Positions 36,372 through 43,859 of a stretch of 64,000 nucleotides of DNA are shown here, piece by piece. The translations under genes were made by a program, and so were the position numbers. The notes under the pieces are model-generated. The model was not told the DNA's origin, made no database searches, and saw only the letters and a program-made list of their open reading frames with translations. The stretch is taken from assembly GCF_036898825.1 (NCBI RefSeq), contig NZ_JARUND010000002.1, positions 2,356,001-2,420,000 on the forward strand, read 5' to 3'. Source of the stretch: Streptomyces sp. B21-083 (GTDB taxonomy: Bacteria; Actinomycetota; Actinomycetes; Streptomycetales; Streptomycetaceae). Position 1 is the stretch's first letter; every line of letters begins with the position of its first letter.

Positions 36372-37028
36372 TCAGCCCTTGGCGGCCTTCTTCTCCTCGG
36401 CGTCCGCGATGACCGCCTCGGCGACCTGCTGCATGGACATACGGCGGTCCATCGACGTCTTCTGGATCCACCGGAACGCGGCGGGCTCGGACAGGCCGTA
36501 CTCCGTCTGCAGGACCGACTTCGCACGGTCGACGAGCTTGCGGGTCTCCAGCCGCAGAGTGAGATCCGCGATCTCCTTCTCCAGGGTCCGCATCTCGTTG
36601 AACCGCGAAACCGCCATCTCGATCGCCGGCACGACGTCGCTCTTGCTGAACGGCTTCACGAGGTACGCCATGGCCCCGGCGTCCCGGGCCCGCTCGACGA
36701 GGTCGCGCTGCGAGAAGGCGGTCAGCATCAGCACCGGCGCGATGGACTCCGCGGCGATCTTCTCCGCCGCCGAGATGCCGTCGAGCTTCGGCATCTTCAC
36801 ATCGAGGATGACGAGATCGGGGCGGTGCTCACGGGCAAGCTCCACGGCCTGCTCACCGTCACCGGCCTCACCGACGACGGTGTAGCCCTCCTCTTCGAGC
36901 ATCTCCTTGAGATCGAGCCGAATGAGCGCCTCGTCCTCGGCAATGACGACACGGGTCGTCAGCGGAGGCACGTGCGACTTGTCGTCGTCGGGCGCGTCTA
37001 CGGGCTGGGGCGACTCGGGGGCGGTCAC
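36372..37028 (-). CDS. ANTAR-domain response regulator (PdtaR-like)
   Basis: 218 residues from GTG 37028, with GAGGAG upstream. Residues about 25-140 are a receiver domain: VVIAEDEALIRLDLKEML with the acidic pair, LVILDVKMPKLDG with the phospho-accepting Asp, LTAFS and YLVKPF with the conserved Lys. Residues about 155-215 are an ANTAR RNA-binding domain (ETRKLVDRAKSVLQTEYGLS, EPAAFRWIQKTSMDRRMSM). ANTAR proteins bind paired hexaloop hairpins in nascent RNA and prevent termination; M. tuberculosis PdtaR is the closest well-known relative. The partner histidine kinase is not in this window. Confidence 0.93.
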   Translation of the reverse strand: MTAPESPQPVDAPDDDKSHVPPLTTRVVIAEDEALIRLDLKEMLEEEGYTVVGEAGDGEQAVELAREHRPDLVILDVKMPKLDGISAAEKIAAESIAPVLMLTAFSQRDLVERARDAGAMAYLVKPFSKSDVVPAIEMAVSRFNEMRTLEKEIADLTLRLETRKLVDRAKSVLQTEYGLSEPAAFRWIQKTSMDRRMSMQQVAEAVIADAEEKKAAKG

Positions 37029-37122
37029 GGGGAGCTCCTCGTTCAGGGCAGAATGCTGCTGGCAAGAGCCTACCTAGATGATGCCGACTGTGGTCACCGG
37101 GTACACTCCCAACAGCACTCAG

Positions 37123-37206
37123 GCCGGGTTGGCGCAATTGGCTGACGCGGAGGTCTCAAACACCTCTGTCCGAAAGGACATGTGGGTTCGAATCCCATAC
37201 CCGGCA
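37123..37206 (+). tRNA. tRNA-Leu (CAA)
   Basis: 84 bases with a perfect 7-bp acceptor stem (GCCGGGT with ACCCGGC), discriminator A at 37206 and no encoded CCA. The anticodon stem GAGGT/ACCTC closes the loop CTCAAAC, giving anticodon CAA, which reads UUG. A long variable arm (CTGTCCGAAAGGACATG) and GTGGGTTCGAATCCCAT as T-arm confirm a class II leucine tRNA. It is intact, with no intron. A terminator follows at 37211. Confidence 0.96.
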
Positions 37207-37210
37207 CTCC

Positions 37211-37247
37211 AAGCGGATGTCCACGTCCTGGTGAACATCCGCTTTTT
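37211..37247 (+). terminator. tRNA-Leu terminator
   Basis: AAGCGGATGT (37211-37220) pairs with ACATCCGCTT (37235-37244), a 10-bp stem followed by a T run (CTTTTTG), a classical intrinsic terminator. It separates the tRNA from the next gene. Confidence 0.85.
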
Positions 37248-37285
37248 GCTGCGTGTCGTCGCGATCAGTGACACAGAGTGTTCGC

Positions 37286-38062
37286 ATGAACTTTCACGGC
37301 ACCGACGTGCGACAGAAGGCGGTCGCGCTCTTGCGTGGTGGCATGCGGAACGCGGATGTCGCCCGGCAACTCAACGTCCCCGTGGGCACTGTCGGCAAGT
37401 GGCTCCACGTGGACCGTTCAAAGCACGGCGAATGCCCTGGGAGACCAGTGCCGATGTGTCCCCGGTGCGACGATCGGCCCCTCGACGAGGTCGCGTACTC
37501 GTACCTGCTGGGCCTCTATTTGGGCGATGGCTACATCGCCAATTGGTCTGGTCACCGGAGTCCCAGTCTCGTAATCACCTGCGACGACTCCTGGCCCGGC
37601 CTCATGGACGAGTGCGAGCTGGCCATGCGCACGGTCTTTCCGAACAACGCCGTCTGCCGCGCCCCCAAGATCGGTTGCCACGACGTGAAGCTCTATTCCA
37701 ACCATCTTCGCTGCCTGTTCCCCCAGCACGGCACCGGCAAGAAGCACGAACGCCTCATAGCTCTCGAACCATGGCAACAGGCGATCGTCGATTCCAGCCC
37801 CTGGCAGTTCATCCGAGGGCTCATCCACTCAGACGGTTGCCGCATGATCAACTGGACCACGCGCCTCATCTCGGGCGAGAAGAAGCGCTACGAATACCCG
37901 CGCTACTTCTTCACGAACCTCTCGTCCGACATCAGAGAGCTCTACACCGACACCCTCGACAAGGTCGGCGTCGATTGGAAGCGAGCGAACGCCAAGAACA
38001 TCTCCGTAGCCCGCAAAGCCTCCGTAGCCCTCATGGACACCCACGTAGGCCCGAAGTACTGA
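37286..38062 (+). CDS. free-standing HTH-LAGLIDADG protein (homing endonuclease-like)
   Basis: 258 residues from ATG 37286; GTG codons at 37253 and 37268 are in frame and the ribosome-binding site is poor, so the start is uncertain. Residues 7-42 form a helix-turn-helix (KAVALLRGGMRNADVARQLN, VPVGTVGKWLH). CPRC at 58-61 may bind zinc. Two LAGLIDADG motifs follow, YLLGLYLGDGYI (73-84, D81) and FIRGLIHSDGCR (175-186, D183), each ending in the metal-binding Asp, with about 90 residues between them as in monomeric enzymes. It is neither in an intron nor an intein. Codon use is less GC-strict than in the neighbours. DNA cleavage is inferred; a regulator derived from such an enzyme is the alternative. 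Confidence 0.8.
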   Translation: MNFHGTDVRQKAVALLRGGMRNADVARQLNVPVGTVGKWLHVDRSKHGECPGRPVPMCPRCDDRPLDEVAYSYLLGLYLGDGYIANWSGHRSPSLVITCDDSWPGLMDECELAMRTVFPNNAVCRAPKIGCHDVKLYSNHLRCLFPQHGTGKKHERLIALEPWQQAIVDSSPWQFIRGLIHSDGCRMINWTTRLISGEKKRYEYPRYFFTNLSSDIRELYTDTLDKVGVDWKRANAKNISVARKASVALMDTHVGPKY

Positions 38063-38073
38063 CCGGGGAAACA

Positions 38074-38097
38074 GGGCCCCTCCGCCAAGAGGGGCCC
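38074..38097. terminator. bidirectional terminator between the LAGLIDADG gene and pyk
   Basis: GGGCCCCTC (38074-38082), six-base loop, GAGGGGCCC (38089-38097), between the convergent stops at 38062 and 38106. Confidence 0.75.
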
Positions 38098-38105
38098 CGC
38101 TCACG

Positions 38106-39542
38106 CTACTTGGGGCTGTCGTCCTCGCCGATGTGGTGGACGCGGACCAGGTTGGTGGAGCCGGAGACGCCGGGCGGGGAGCCGGCGGTGATCACGACCA
38201 CGTCGCCCTGCCGGCAGCGCCCGTACTGCAGGAGCAGTTCGTCCACCTGGTCGACCATCGCGTCCGTGGAGTCGACATGAGGGCCGAGGAAGGTTTCCAC
38301 GCCCCACGTCAGCGTCAGCTGGGACCGGGTCGCCGGGTCCGGGGTGAAGGCCAGGAGGGGGATCGGGGAGCGGTAGCGGGACAGGCGTTTCACCGTGTCG
38401 CCGGACTGGGTGAACGCCACCAGGAACTTCGCGCCGAGGAAGTCGCCCATCTCGGCCGCCGCCCGGGCCACGGCGCCGCCCTGCGTGCGGGGCTTGTTGC
38501 GATCCGTCAGGGGAGGCAGGCCCTTGGCCAGCATGTCCTCCTCGGCCGCTTCCACGATCTTCGCCATCGTGCGGACCGTCTCGATGGCGTACTTGCCCAC
38601 GCTCGTCTCGCCGGACAGCATCACCGCGTCCGTGCCGTCGATGACCGCGTTCGCGACATCGGACGCCTCCGCCCTGGTCGGGCGCGAGTTCTCGATCATC
38701 GAGTCGAGCATCTGCGTGGCGACGATGACCGGCTTGGCGTTGCGCTTCGCCAGCTTGATCGCACGCTTCTGGACGATCGGGACCTGTTCCAGGGGCATTT
38801 CGACGCCGAGGTCACCGCGGGCGACCATGATGCCGTCGAAGGCGGCGACGATGTCGTCGATCGCGTCGACGGCCTGGGGCTTCTCGACCTTGGCGATGAC
38901 CGGGAGGCGGCGGTGTTCCTCGTCCATGATGCGGTGGACGTCGTCGATGTCGCGTCCGCTGCGGACGAAGGAGAGGGCGATGACGTCGAAGCCCGTGCGC
39001 AGCGCCCAGCGCAGGTCCGCTTCGTCCTTGTCGGAAAGGGCGGGGACGGACACCGCCACGCCGGGGAGGTTGAGGCCCTTGTGGTCGGAGATCACTCCGC
39101 CTTCGACGACCTTGGTGTGGACGCGGGGTTCGTCGACGGCGGTGACTTCGAGGCAGACCTTTCCGTCGTCGACGAGGATGCGTTCGCCGGGGGTGACGTC
39201 GGCGGCGAGGCCCGCGTAGGTGGTGCCGCAGGTCTGGCGGTCGCCTTCGACGCCCTCCTCGACGGTGATGGTGAAGGTGTCGTCGCGTTCGAGGAGTACG
39301 GGGCCTTCGGCGAAGCGGCCGAGTCGGATCTTCGGGCCTTGAAGGTCGGCGAGGAGGCCGATGCTGCGGCCGGTTTCGTCGGCGGCCTTTCGAACGTGCT
39401 GGTATCGCGCCTCGTGTTCGGCGTAGGTGCCGTGGCTGAGGTTGAAGCGGGCTACGTCCATTCCGGCGTCGACCAGTGCCTTGATCCGGTCGTAGGAGTC
39501 GGTGGCGGGGCCCAAAGTACAGACGATCTTTGCTCGGCGCAT
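38106..39542 (-). CDS. pyk: pyruvate kinase
   Basis: 478 residues from ATG 39542. Signature regions are MRRAKIVCTLGPATDS, MDVARFNLSHG with the substrate-binding Arg-Asn-Ser-His, LLADLQGPKIRLG, VIAKVEKPQAVDAID with the catalytic Lys and Glu, DGIMVARGDLGVEMP (metal and phosphate binding), VATQMLDSMIENSRPTRAE and VMLSGETSVGKY. The C-terminal regulatory domain follows to GEDDSPK. It makes ATP and pyruvate from phosphoenolpyruvate and ADP in glycolysis. The VEKP (Lys) context points to a K+-dependent or independent form that cannot be decided by eye. Confidence 0.97.
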   Translation of the reverse strand: MRRAKIVCTLGPATDSYDRIKALVDAGMDVARFNLSHGTYAEHEARYQHVRKAADETGRSIGLLADLQGPKIRLGRFAEGPVLLERDDTFTITVEEGVEGDRQTCGTTYAGLAADVTPGERILVDDGKVCLEVTAVDEPRVHTKVVEGGVISDHKGLNLPGVAVSVPALSDKDEADLRWALRTGFDVIALSFVRSGRDIDDVHRIMDEEHRRLPVIAKVEKPQAVDAIDDIVAAFDGIMVARGDLGVEMPLEQVPIVQKRAIKLAKRNAKPVIVATQMLDSMIENSRPTRAEASDVANAVIDGTDAVMLSGETSVGKYAIETVRTMAKIVEAAEEDMLAKGLPPLTDRNKPRTQGGAVARAAAEMGDFLGAKFLVAFTQSGDTVKRLSRYRSPIPLLAFTPDPATRSQLTLTWGVETFLGPHVDSTDAMVDQVDELLLQYGRCRQGDVVVITAGSPPGVSGSTNLVRVHHIGEDDSPK

Positions 39543-39675
39543 ACTTCGAGCGTAGGCCTTACCGGTGGGTAGCGAATTGGCGCCGCATGACGACTCAACA
39601 ACCGTTGTATGAAGGGTCGTTGACATCCGTTTAAGTGTGCGAGGCATCGCTCCGATGAGCATTTGAGTGACCTGA

Positions 39676-40398
39676 TCACAGCTGTGGCGGCACCATGGTG
39701 AAGCGGGCGTTCACCTGTGCGTAGACCTGCTGGCGCTGGGGTTCGAGGTCGAGCGGTGCCGCCTCGTCCGTGACCTCGGCGCCTGCGAAGGCCGCGCGGC
39801 GCAGGGAACGGGACTGGACCCCGTAGTCCATGGGCTGTGCGGCCTCCGCGCCCAGGTCCGCCAGTTCGACGAGGGCTGCCAGTGAGGTGCCGAGGGCTTC
39901 GGCGTATTCGCGGGCTCGTTGTACCGCTTCTCGTACCGCTTGTCTGCGGGCGTCGCGGTGGGCCGGGGAGTCGGGGCGCAGGGCCCACCAGGGGCCGTCG
40001 ACCCCGGTGAGGTCCAGGTCGGCGAGTTTGCCGGCCAGCTCGCCGAGGGCCGTGAAGTCGGTGAGTTCGGCGGTGAGGTGGACGCGGCCGTGGTAGGCGC
40101 GGACGCGTTCGCCGCGGCCGTGTTTGGTGAGTTCCGGGGCGATGGAGAAGGCTCCCGTTTCGAGGCGTTCCACTGCCTCGCCGTACGATTTCACCAGGTC
40201 GAGGACGGTGGCGTTGCGGCGGGTGAGGTCGTCCAGTGCCGAGCGGCGGTCCGTGCCCCTCGCTCCGACCGTGATGCCGATGCGGGCGATCTCGGGGTCG
40301 ACTTCGAGGTGGGCTTCGCCGCGGACGGCGATGCGGGGGGCGTCGGGGGTGCCGTAGGGGACGGCGGGGGTGGTGGGGTGCTCCGGGCTGGAGGTCAT
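39676..40398 (-). CDS. SIMPL domain-containing protein
   Basis: 240 residues from ATG 40398; the open frame extends to 40458 but without a better start. The SIMPL (DUF541) pattern is visible: RIAVRGEAHLEVDPEIARIGITV, a helix with RRNATVLDLVKSYG, then VRAYHGRVHLTAELTDF, ARRQAVREAVQRAREYAEALG and a final strand VYAQVNARFTMV. No signal peptide, so it is probably cytoplasmic, unlike many secreted SIMPL proteins. Function is unknown. It is divergent from the 5'-nucleotidase gene. Confidence 0.85.
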   Translation of the reverse strand: MTSSPEHPTTPAVPYGTPDAPRIAVRGEAHLEVDPEIARIGITVGARGTDRRSALDDLTRRNATVLDLVKSYGEAVERLETGAFSIAPELTKHGRGERVRAYHGRVHLTAELTDFTALGELAGKLADLDLTGVDGPWWALRPDSPAHRDARRQAVREAVQRAREYAEALGTSLAALVELADLGAEAAQPMDYGVQSRSLRRAAFAGAEVTDEAAPLDLEPQRQQVYAQVNARFTMVPPQL

Positions 40399-40548
40399 AC
40401 GTCCCACTCTGTCAGCCGTAGGGCGGTCGCGGACGGTGTTCCGGAGTCTGCCGGTCACCAGATCGAAACCTTTGGGGGCTGTTGCGGCCGGTCATGCTCG
40501 GGTCAGAATCTACGCGCGTCGTTGACCATTCCCCAAGGAGCCCTAACC

Positions 40549-42354
40549 ATGCCGTTGAACCGCCGGAAGTTCCTGAAGAAGTCCGCCGTGACCGGTGCGG
40601 GGGTGGCGCTGACCAGTGCTGTCGTGGCTCCGGCGGCGCAGGCCGCGGAGGCGAGGAAGCCCGTGAAGCCGGTGAAGCGGTACTCCCTGACCGTGATGGG
40701 CACGACCGATCTGCACGGTCATGTCTTCAACTGGGACTACTTCAAGAACGCGGAGTACTCCGACGCGCAGGGCAACGCGCAGGGGCTGGCCCGTATCTCG
40801 ACGCTGGTGGAGCAGGTCCGCAGGGAGAAGGGGCGCTGCAACACACTGCTGCTCGACGCGGGCGACACGATTCAGGGCACCCCGCTGACGTACTACTACG
40901 CGAAGGTCGACCCGATCACCGCCAAGGGTGGTCCGGTGCACCCGATGGCGCAGGCGATGAACGCGATCGGGTACGACGCGGTGGCGCTGGGCAACCACGA
41001 GTTCAACTACGGCATCGAGACGCTGCGCAAGTTCGAGTCGCAGTGCCGTTTCCCGCTGCTGGGTGCGAACGCGCTGGACGCGAAGACGCTGAAGCCGGCG
41101 TTTCCGCCCTTCTTGATGAAGACGTTTCATGTGAAGGGTGCTCCGCCGGTCAAGGTGGCGGTGCTGGGGCTGACGAACCCGGGTATCGCGATCTGGGACA
41201 AGGCGTATGTGCAGGGGAAGCTGACGTTCCCGGGTCTGGAGGAGCAGGCGGCGAAGTGGGTGCCGAAGCTGCGTTCGATGGGCGCGGATGTGGTGGTGGT
41301 GTCGGCGCACTCGGGGTCTTCGGGTACGTCTTCGTACGGGGACCAGCTGCCGTACGTCGAGAACTCGGCGGCGCTCGTGGCGCAGCAGGTGCCGGGTATC
41401 GACGCGATTCTGGTCGGGCACGCGCACACGGAGATCGCCGAGCTGAAGGTCACGAACACGGCGACCGGGAAGACGGTGGTGCTGTCGGAGCCGCTGGCGT
41501 ATGCGGAGCGGCTGTCGTTGTTCGATGTCGAGCTGGTTTTCGAGAAGGGCAAGTGGGCGGTCGAGTCGGTCTCGGCGACCGTGCGTGACTCGAAGACGGT
41601 CGCGGACGACCCGAAGATCACCAAGCTGTTGAAGGACGAGCACGCCGTTGTCGTGGCGTACGTCAATCAGGTGGTCGGTACGGCGACGGCCACGTTGACG
41701 ACGGTGGAGGCGCGTTACAAGGACGCTCCGATCATCGACCTGATCACGAAGGTTCAGGAGGACGTGGTCAGGGCGGCGCTGGTGGGGACGCCGTACGCGT
41801 CGCTGCCGGTGATCGCGCAGGCGTCGCCGTTCTCGCGGACGTCGGAGATCCCGGCCGGCGAGGTGACCATCCGGGATCTGTCGAGTCTGTATGTGTACGA
41901 CAACACGCTGGTCGCGAAGTTGCTGACGGGCGCGCAGGTGCGGGCGTACCTGGAGCACTCGGCGCAGTACTTCGTGCGGACGGCGCCGGGCGCGGTGGTC
42001 GACGTGGAGAAGTTGACGAACGCGGAGAACCGGCCGGACTACAACTACGACTATGTGTCGGGGCTGACGTACGACATCGACATCGCGCAGGCGGCCGGTT
42101 CGCGGATCAAGAACCTGGCGTTCGACGGTGTCGCTCTGGATGACGCCCAGCAGTTCGTGTTCGCGGTGAACAACTACCGTGCCAACGGTGGCGGGGCGTT
42201 CCCGCATGTGGCGTCGGCGCAGGAGTTGTGGTCGGAGTCGACGGAGATCCGGACCCGGATCTCCGAGTGGGTGACGGCGAAGGGTGTGCTTGATCCGAAG
42301 GAGTTCGCGTCGGTGGACTGGAAGTTGACGCGCGACGGTACACCGGTGTTCTAG
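40549..42354 (+). CDS. Tat-exported 5'-nucleotidase / metallophosphatase
   Basis: 601 residues from ATG 40549 with AAGGAG ten bases upstream. The N terminus NRRKFLKKSAVTGAGVAL is a twin-arginine signal, ending near AQAAEA. The calcineurin-like domain has the metal ligands in GTTDLHGHVF, DAGDTIQGTPL, LGNHEFNYG, VVSAHSG and VGHAHTEI. The 5'-nucleotidase C-terminal domain starts about residue 365 and has NTLVAKLLTGAQV and FAVNNYRANGGGAFP, the substrate-binding Phe/Asn region. It should hydrolyse nucleotides or 2',3'-cyclic nucleotides outside the cell for phosphate or nucleoside recovery. No clear PHO box is seen upstream. Confidence 0.93.
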   Translation: MPLNRRKFLKKSAVTGAGVALTSAVVAPAAQAAEARKPVKPVKRYSLTVMGTTDLHGHVFNWDYFKNAEYSDAQGNAQGLARISTLVEQVRREKGRCNTLLLDAGDTIQGTPLTYYYAKVDPITAKGGPVHPMAQAMNAIGYDAVALGNHEFNYGIETLRKFESQCRFPLLGANALDAKTLKPAFPPFLMKTFHVKGAPPVKVAVLGLTNPGIAIWDKAYVQGKLTFPGLEEQAAKWVPKLRSMGADVVVVSAHSGSSGTSSYGDQLPYVENSAALVAQQVPGIDAILVGHAHTEIAELKVTNTATGKTVVLSEPLAYAERLSLFDVELVFEKGKWAVESVSATVRDSKTVADDPKITKLLKDEHAVVVAYVNQVVGTATATLTTVEARYKDAPIIDLITKVQEDVVRAALVGTPYASLPVIAQASPFSRTSEIPAGEVTIRDLSSLYVYDNTLVAKLLTGAQVRAYLEHSAQYFVRTAPGAVVDVEKLTNAENRPDYNYDYVSGLTYDIDIAQAAGSRIKNLAFDGVALDDAQQFVFAVNNYRANGGGAFPHVASAQELWSESTEIRTRISEWVTAKGVLDPKEFASVDWKLTRDGTPVF

Positions 42355-42386
42355 TCACCGGTTGCCGACGGGGGCGGGTGGCTGCC

Positions 42387-43859
42387 TCAGATTCCGTCCA
42401 CGAGGGGGGTCAGCACATGGTGCTGGCCCTTTTCGCGTTTGTCTCGCTCCTGGCTCTGGCGGGGTGTCGGGACCCCGGGCAGTGGCCGGTCGAGGCCGAA
42501 GGTGGTGAAGGCGGTTCTGGTCGGCTGGGGGTAGGGGGCGCTGCCGGTGAGGGAGTTGAGGATGGCGGCGCTGCGCCAGGCGACGAGTCCGAGGTCGGGG
42601 GTGCCGACGCCGTGGGTGTGGAGTTCGGCGTTCTGGACGTAGACGTGGCTGCCGGAGCCGGTGATGGCGGGGTCGAGGACGAGTCTGAACTGTTCGTCGA
42701 TGCGGGGGCGTTCGGAGTTGTCGCGGCGGAGGTAGGGGTCGAGTCCGGCGAGGACGCGGTCGAGGGGGCGGTCTCGGTAGCCGGTGGCGAGGACGACGGC
42801 GTCGGTGGTGAGGCGGGAGCGGGTGCCCTGCTGGGTGTGTTCGAGGTGGAGTTCGACCTTGGTGGTGGCGACGCGGCCTGCGGTGCGGACGTGGACGCCG
42901 GGGGTGAGGACGGCTTCGGGCCAGCCGCCGTGGAGGGTGCGCTGGTAGAGCTCGTCGTGGATGGCGGCGATGGTGTCGGCGCCGATGCCTTTGTGGAGTT
43001 GCCATTGCGCGGCGACGAGGCGGTCGCGTACGGGTTCGGCGAGGGCGTGGAAGTAGCGGGTGTGGTCGGGGGTGAAGTGTTCGAGGCCGAGTTTGGAGTA
43101 CTCCATGGGGGCGAAGGCCTCGGTGCGTCCCAGCCAGTGGATCTTGTCGCGTCCGGCGGGGCGGTGGCGCAGGAGGTCGAGGAAGATCTCGGCGCCGGTC
43201 TGTCCTGAGCCGATGACGGTGACGTGTTCGGCGGTGAGGAGCCGGTCGCGGTGGGCGAGGTAGTCGGCCGCGTGCAGGACGGGCACGGTGGGGGCTTCGA
43301 CGAGGGGTTTGAGGGGGTCGGGGACGTAGGGCTCGCTGCCGATGCCGAGGACGACGTTCTTCGTGTAGGTCCGGCCGAGGGCCTCGGCTTCTCCTTCGGC
43401 GTCGAGTTGGGTGAAGTCGACTTCGAACACGTCGCGTTCGGGGTTCCAGCGGACGGCGTCGACCTGGTGCCCGAAGTGGAGTCGGGGCAGGTTCTCGCTG
43501 ACCCAGCGGCAGTAGGCGTCGTATTCGGCGCGTCGGATCTGGAAGCGCTCGGCGAAGTAGAACGGGAAGAGCCGGTCGCGGCTCTTGAGGTAGCTGAGGA
43601 AGGACCAGGGGCTGGCGGGGTCGGCGAGGGTGACCAGGTCGGCGAGGAAGGGGACTTGGACGGTGGCGCCGTCGAGGAGGAGTCCGGGGTGCCAGTCGAA
43701 GCGCGGGTGTTGTTCGTAGAAGACGGTGTCGAGGTCGGTGAGGGGGTGGGCGAGCGCGGCGAGGGAGAGGTTGCAGGGGCCGATACCGATGCCGACGAGG
43801 TCGTGGGGGGTGTCGGGGGTGGAGGCGGCGGGGTTGTCGTTGGGCGTGGGGGGTGTCAT
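42387..43859 (-). CDS. lysine/ornithine N-monooxygenase (siderophore type)
   Basis: 490 residues from ATG 43859, overlapping the decarboxylase stop (ATGA). It has DLVGIGIGPCNLSLAALA as FAD-binding loop, HPGLLLDGATVQVPFLADLV and DPASPWSFLSYLKSRDRLFPFY (the substrate-binding stretch shared by IucD, PvdA and DesB), VTVIGSGQTGAEIFLDLL for NADPH, and LATGYRDRP near the end. It hydroxylates the terminal amine of lysine, ornithine or cadaverine with O2 and NADPH. Coupling to a decarboxylase suggests cadaverine as substrate, as in desferrioxamine synthesis. The acyltransferase and synthetase genes that should follow are absent. Confidence 0.9.
   Translation of the reverse strand: MTPPTPNDNPAASTPDTPHDLVGIGIGPCNLSLAALAHPLTDLDTVFYEQHPRFDWHPGLLLDGATVQVPFLADLVTLADPASPWSFLSYLKSRDRLFPFYFAERFQIRRAEYDAYCRWVSENLPRLHFGHQVDAVRWNPERDVFEVDFTQLDAEGEAEALGRTYTKNVVLGIGSEPYVPDPLKPLVEAPTVPVLHAADYLAHRDRLLTAEHVTVIGSGQTGAEIFLDLLRHRPAGRDKIHWLGRTEAFAPMEYSKLGLEHFTPDHTRYFHALAEPVRDRLVAAQWQLHKGIGADTIAAIHDELYQRTLHGGWPEAVLTPGVHVRTAGRVATTKVELHLEHTQQGTRSRLTTDAVVLATGYRDRPLDRVLAGLDPYLRRDNSERPRIDEQFRLVLDPAITGSGSHVYVQNAELHTHGVGTPDLGLVAWRSAAILNSLTGSAPYPQPTRTAFTTFGLDRPLPGVPTPRQSQERDKREKGQHHVLTPLVDGI

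Noticed and set aside
37211..37285. Integration (att) site duplication of the tRNA-Leu 3' end
   Set aside because: No second copy of the tRNA 3' end, no integrase gene nearby; the sequence after the tRNA is an ordinary terminator.
38133..39572. 479-codon plus-strand frame opposite pyk
   Set aside because: Antisense shadow; pyk carries every signature motif.
40399..40548. PHO box before the 5'-nucleotidase
   Set aside because: Only scattered GTTGACC/GGTCA-like pieces; no regular 11-bp direct repeats.
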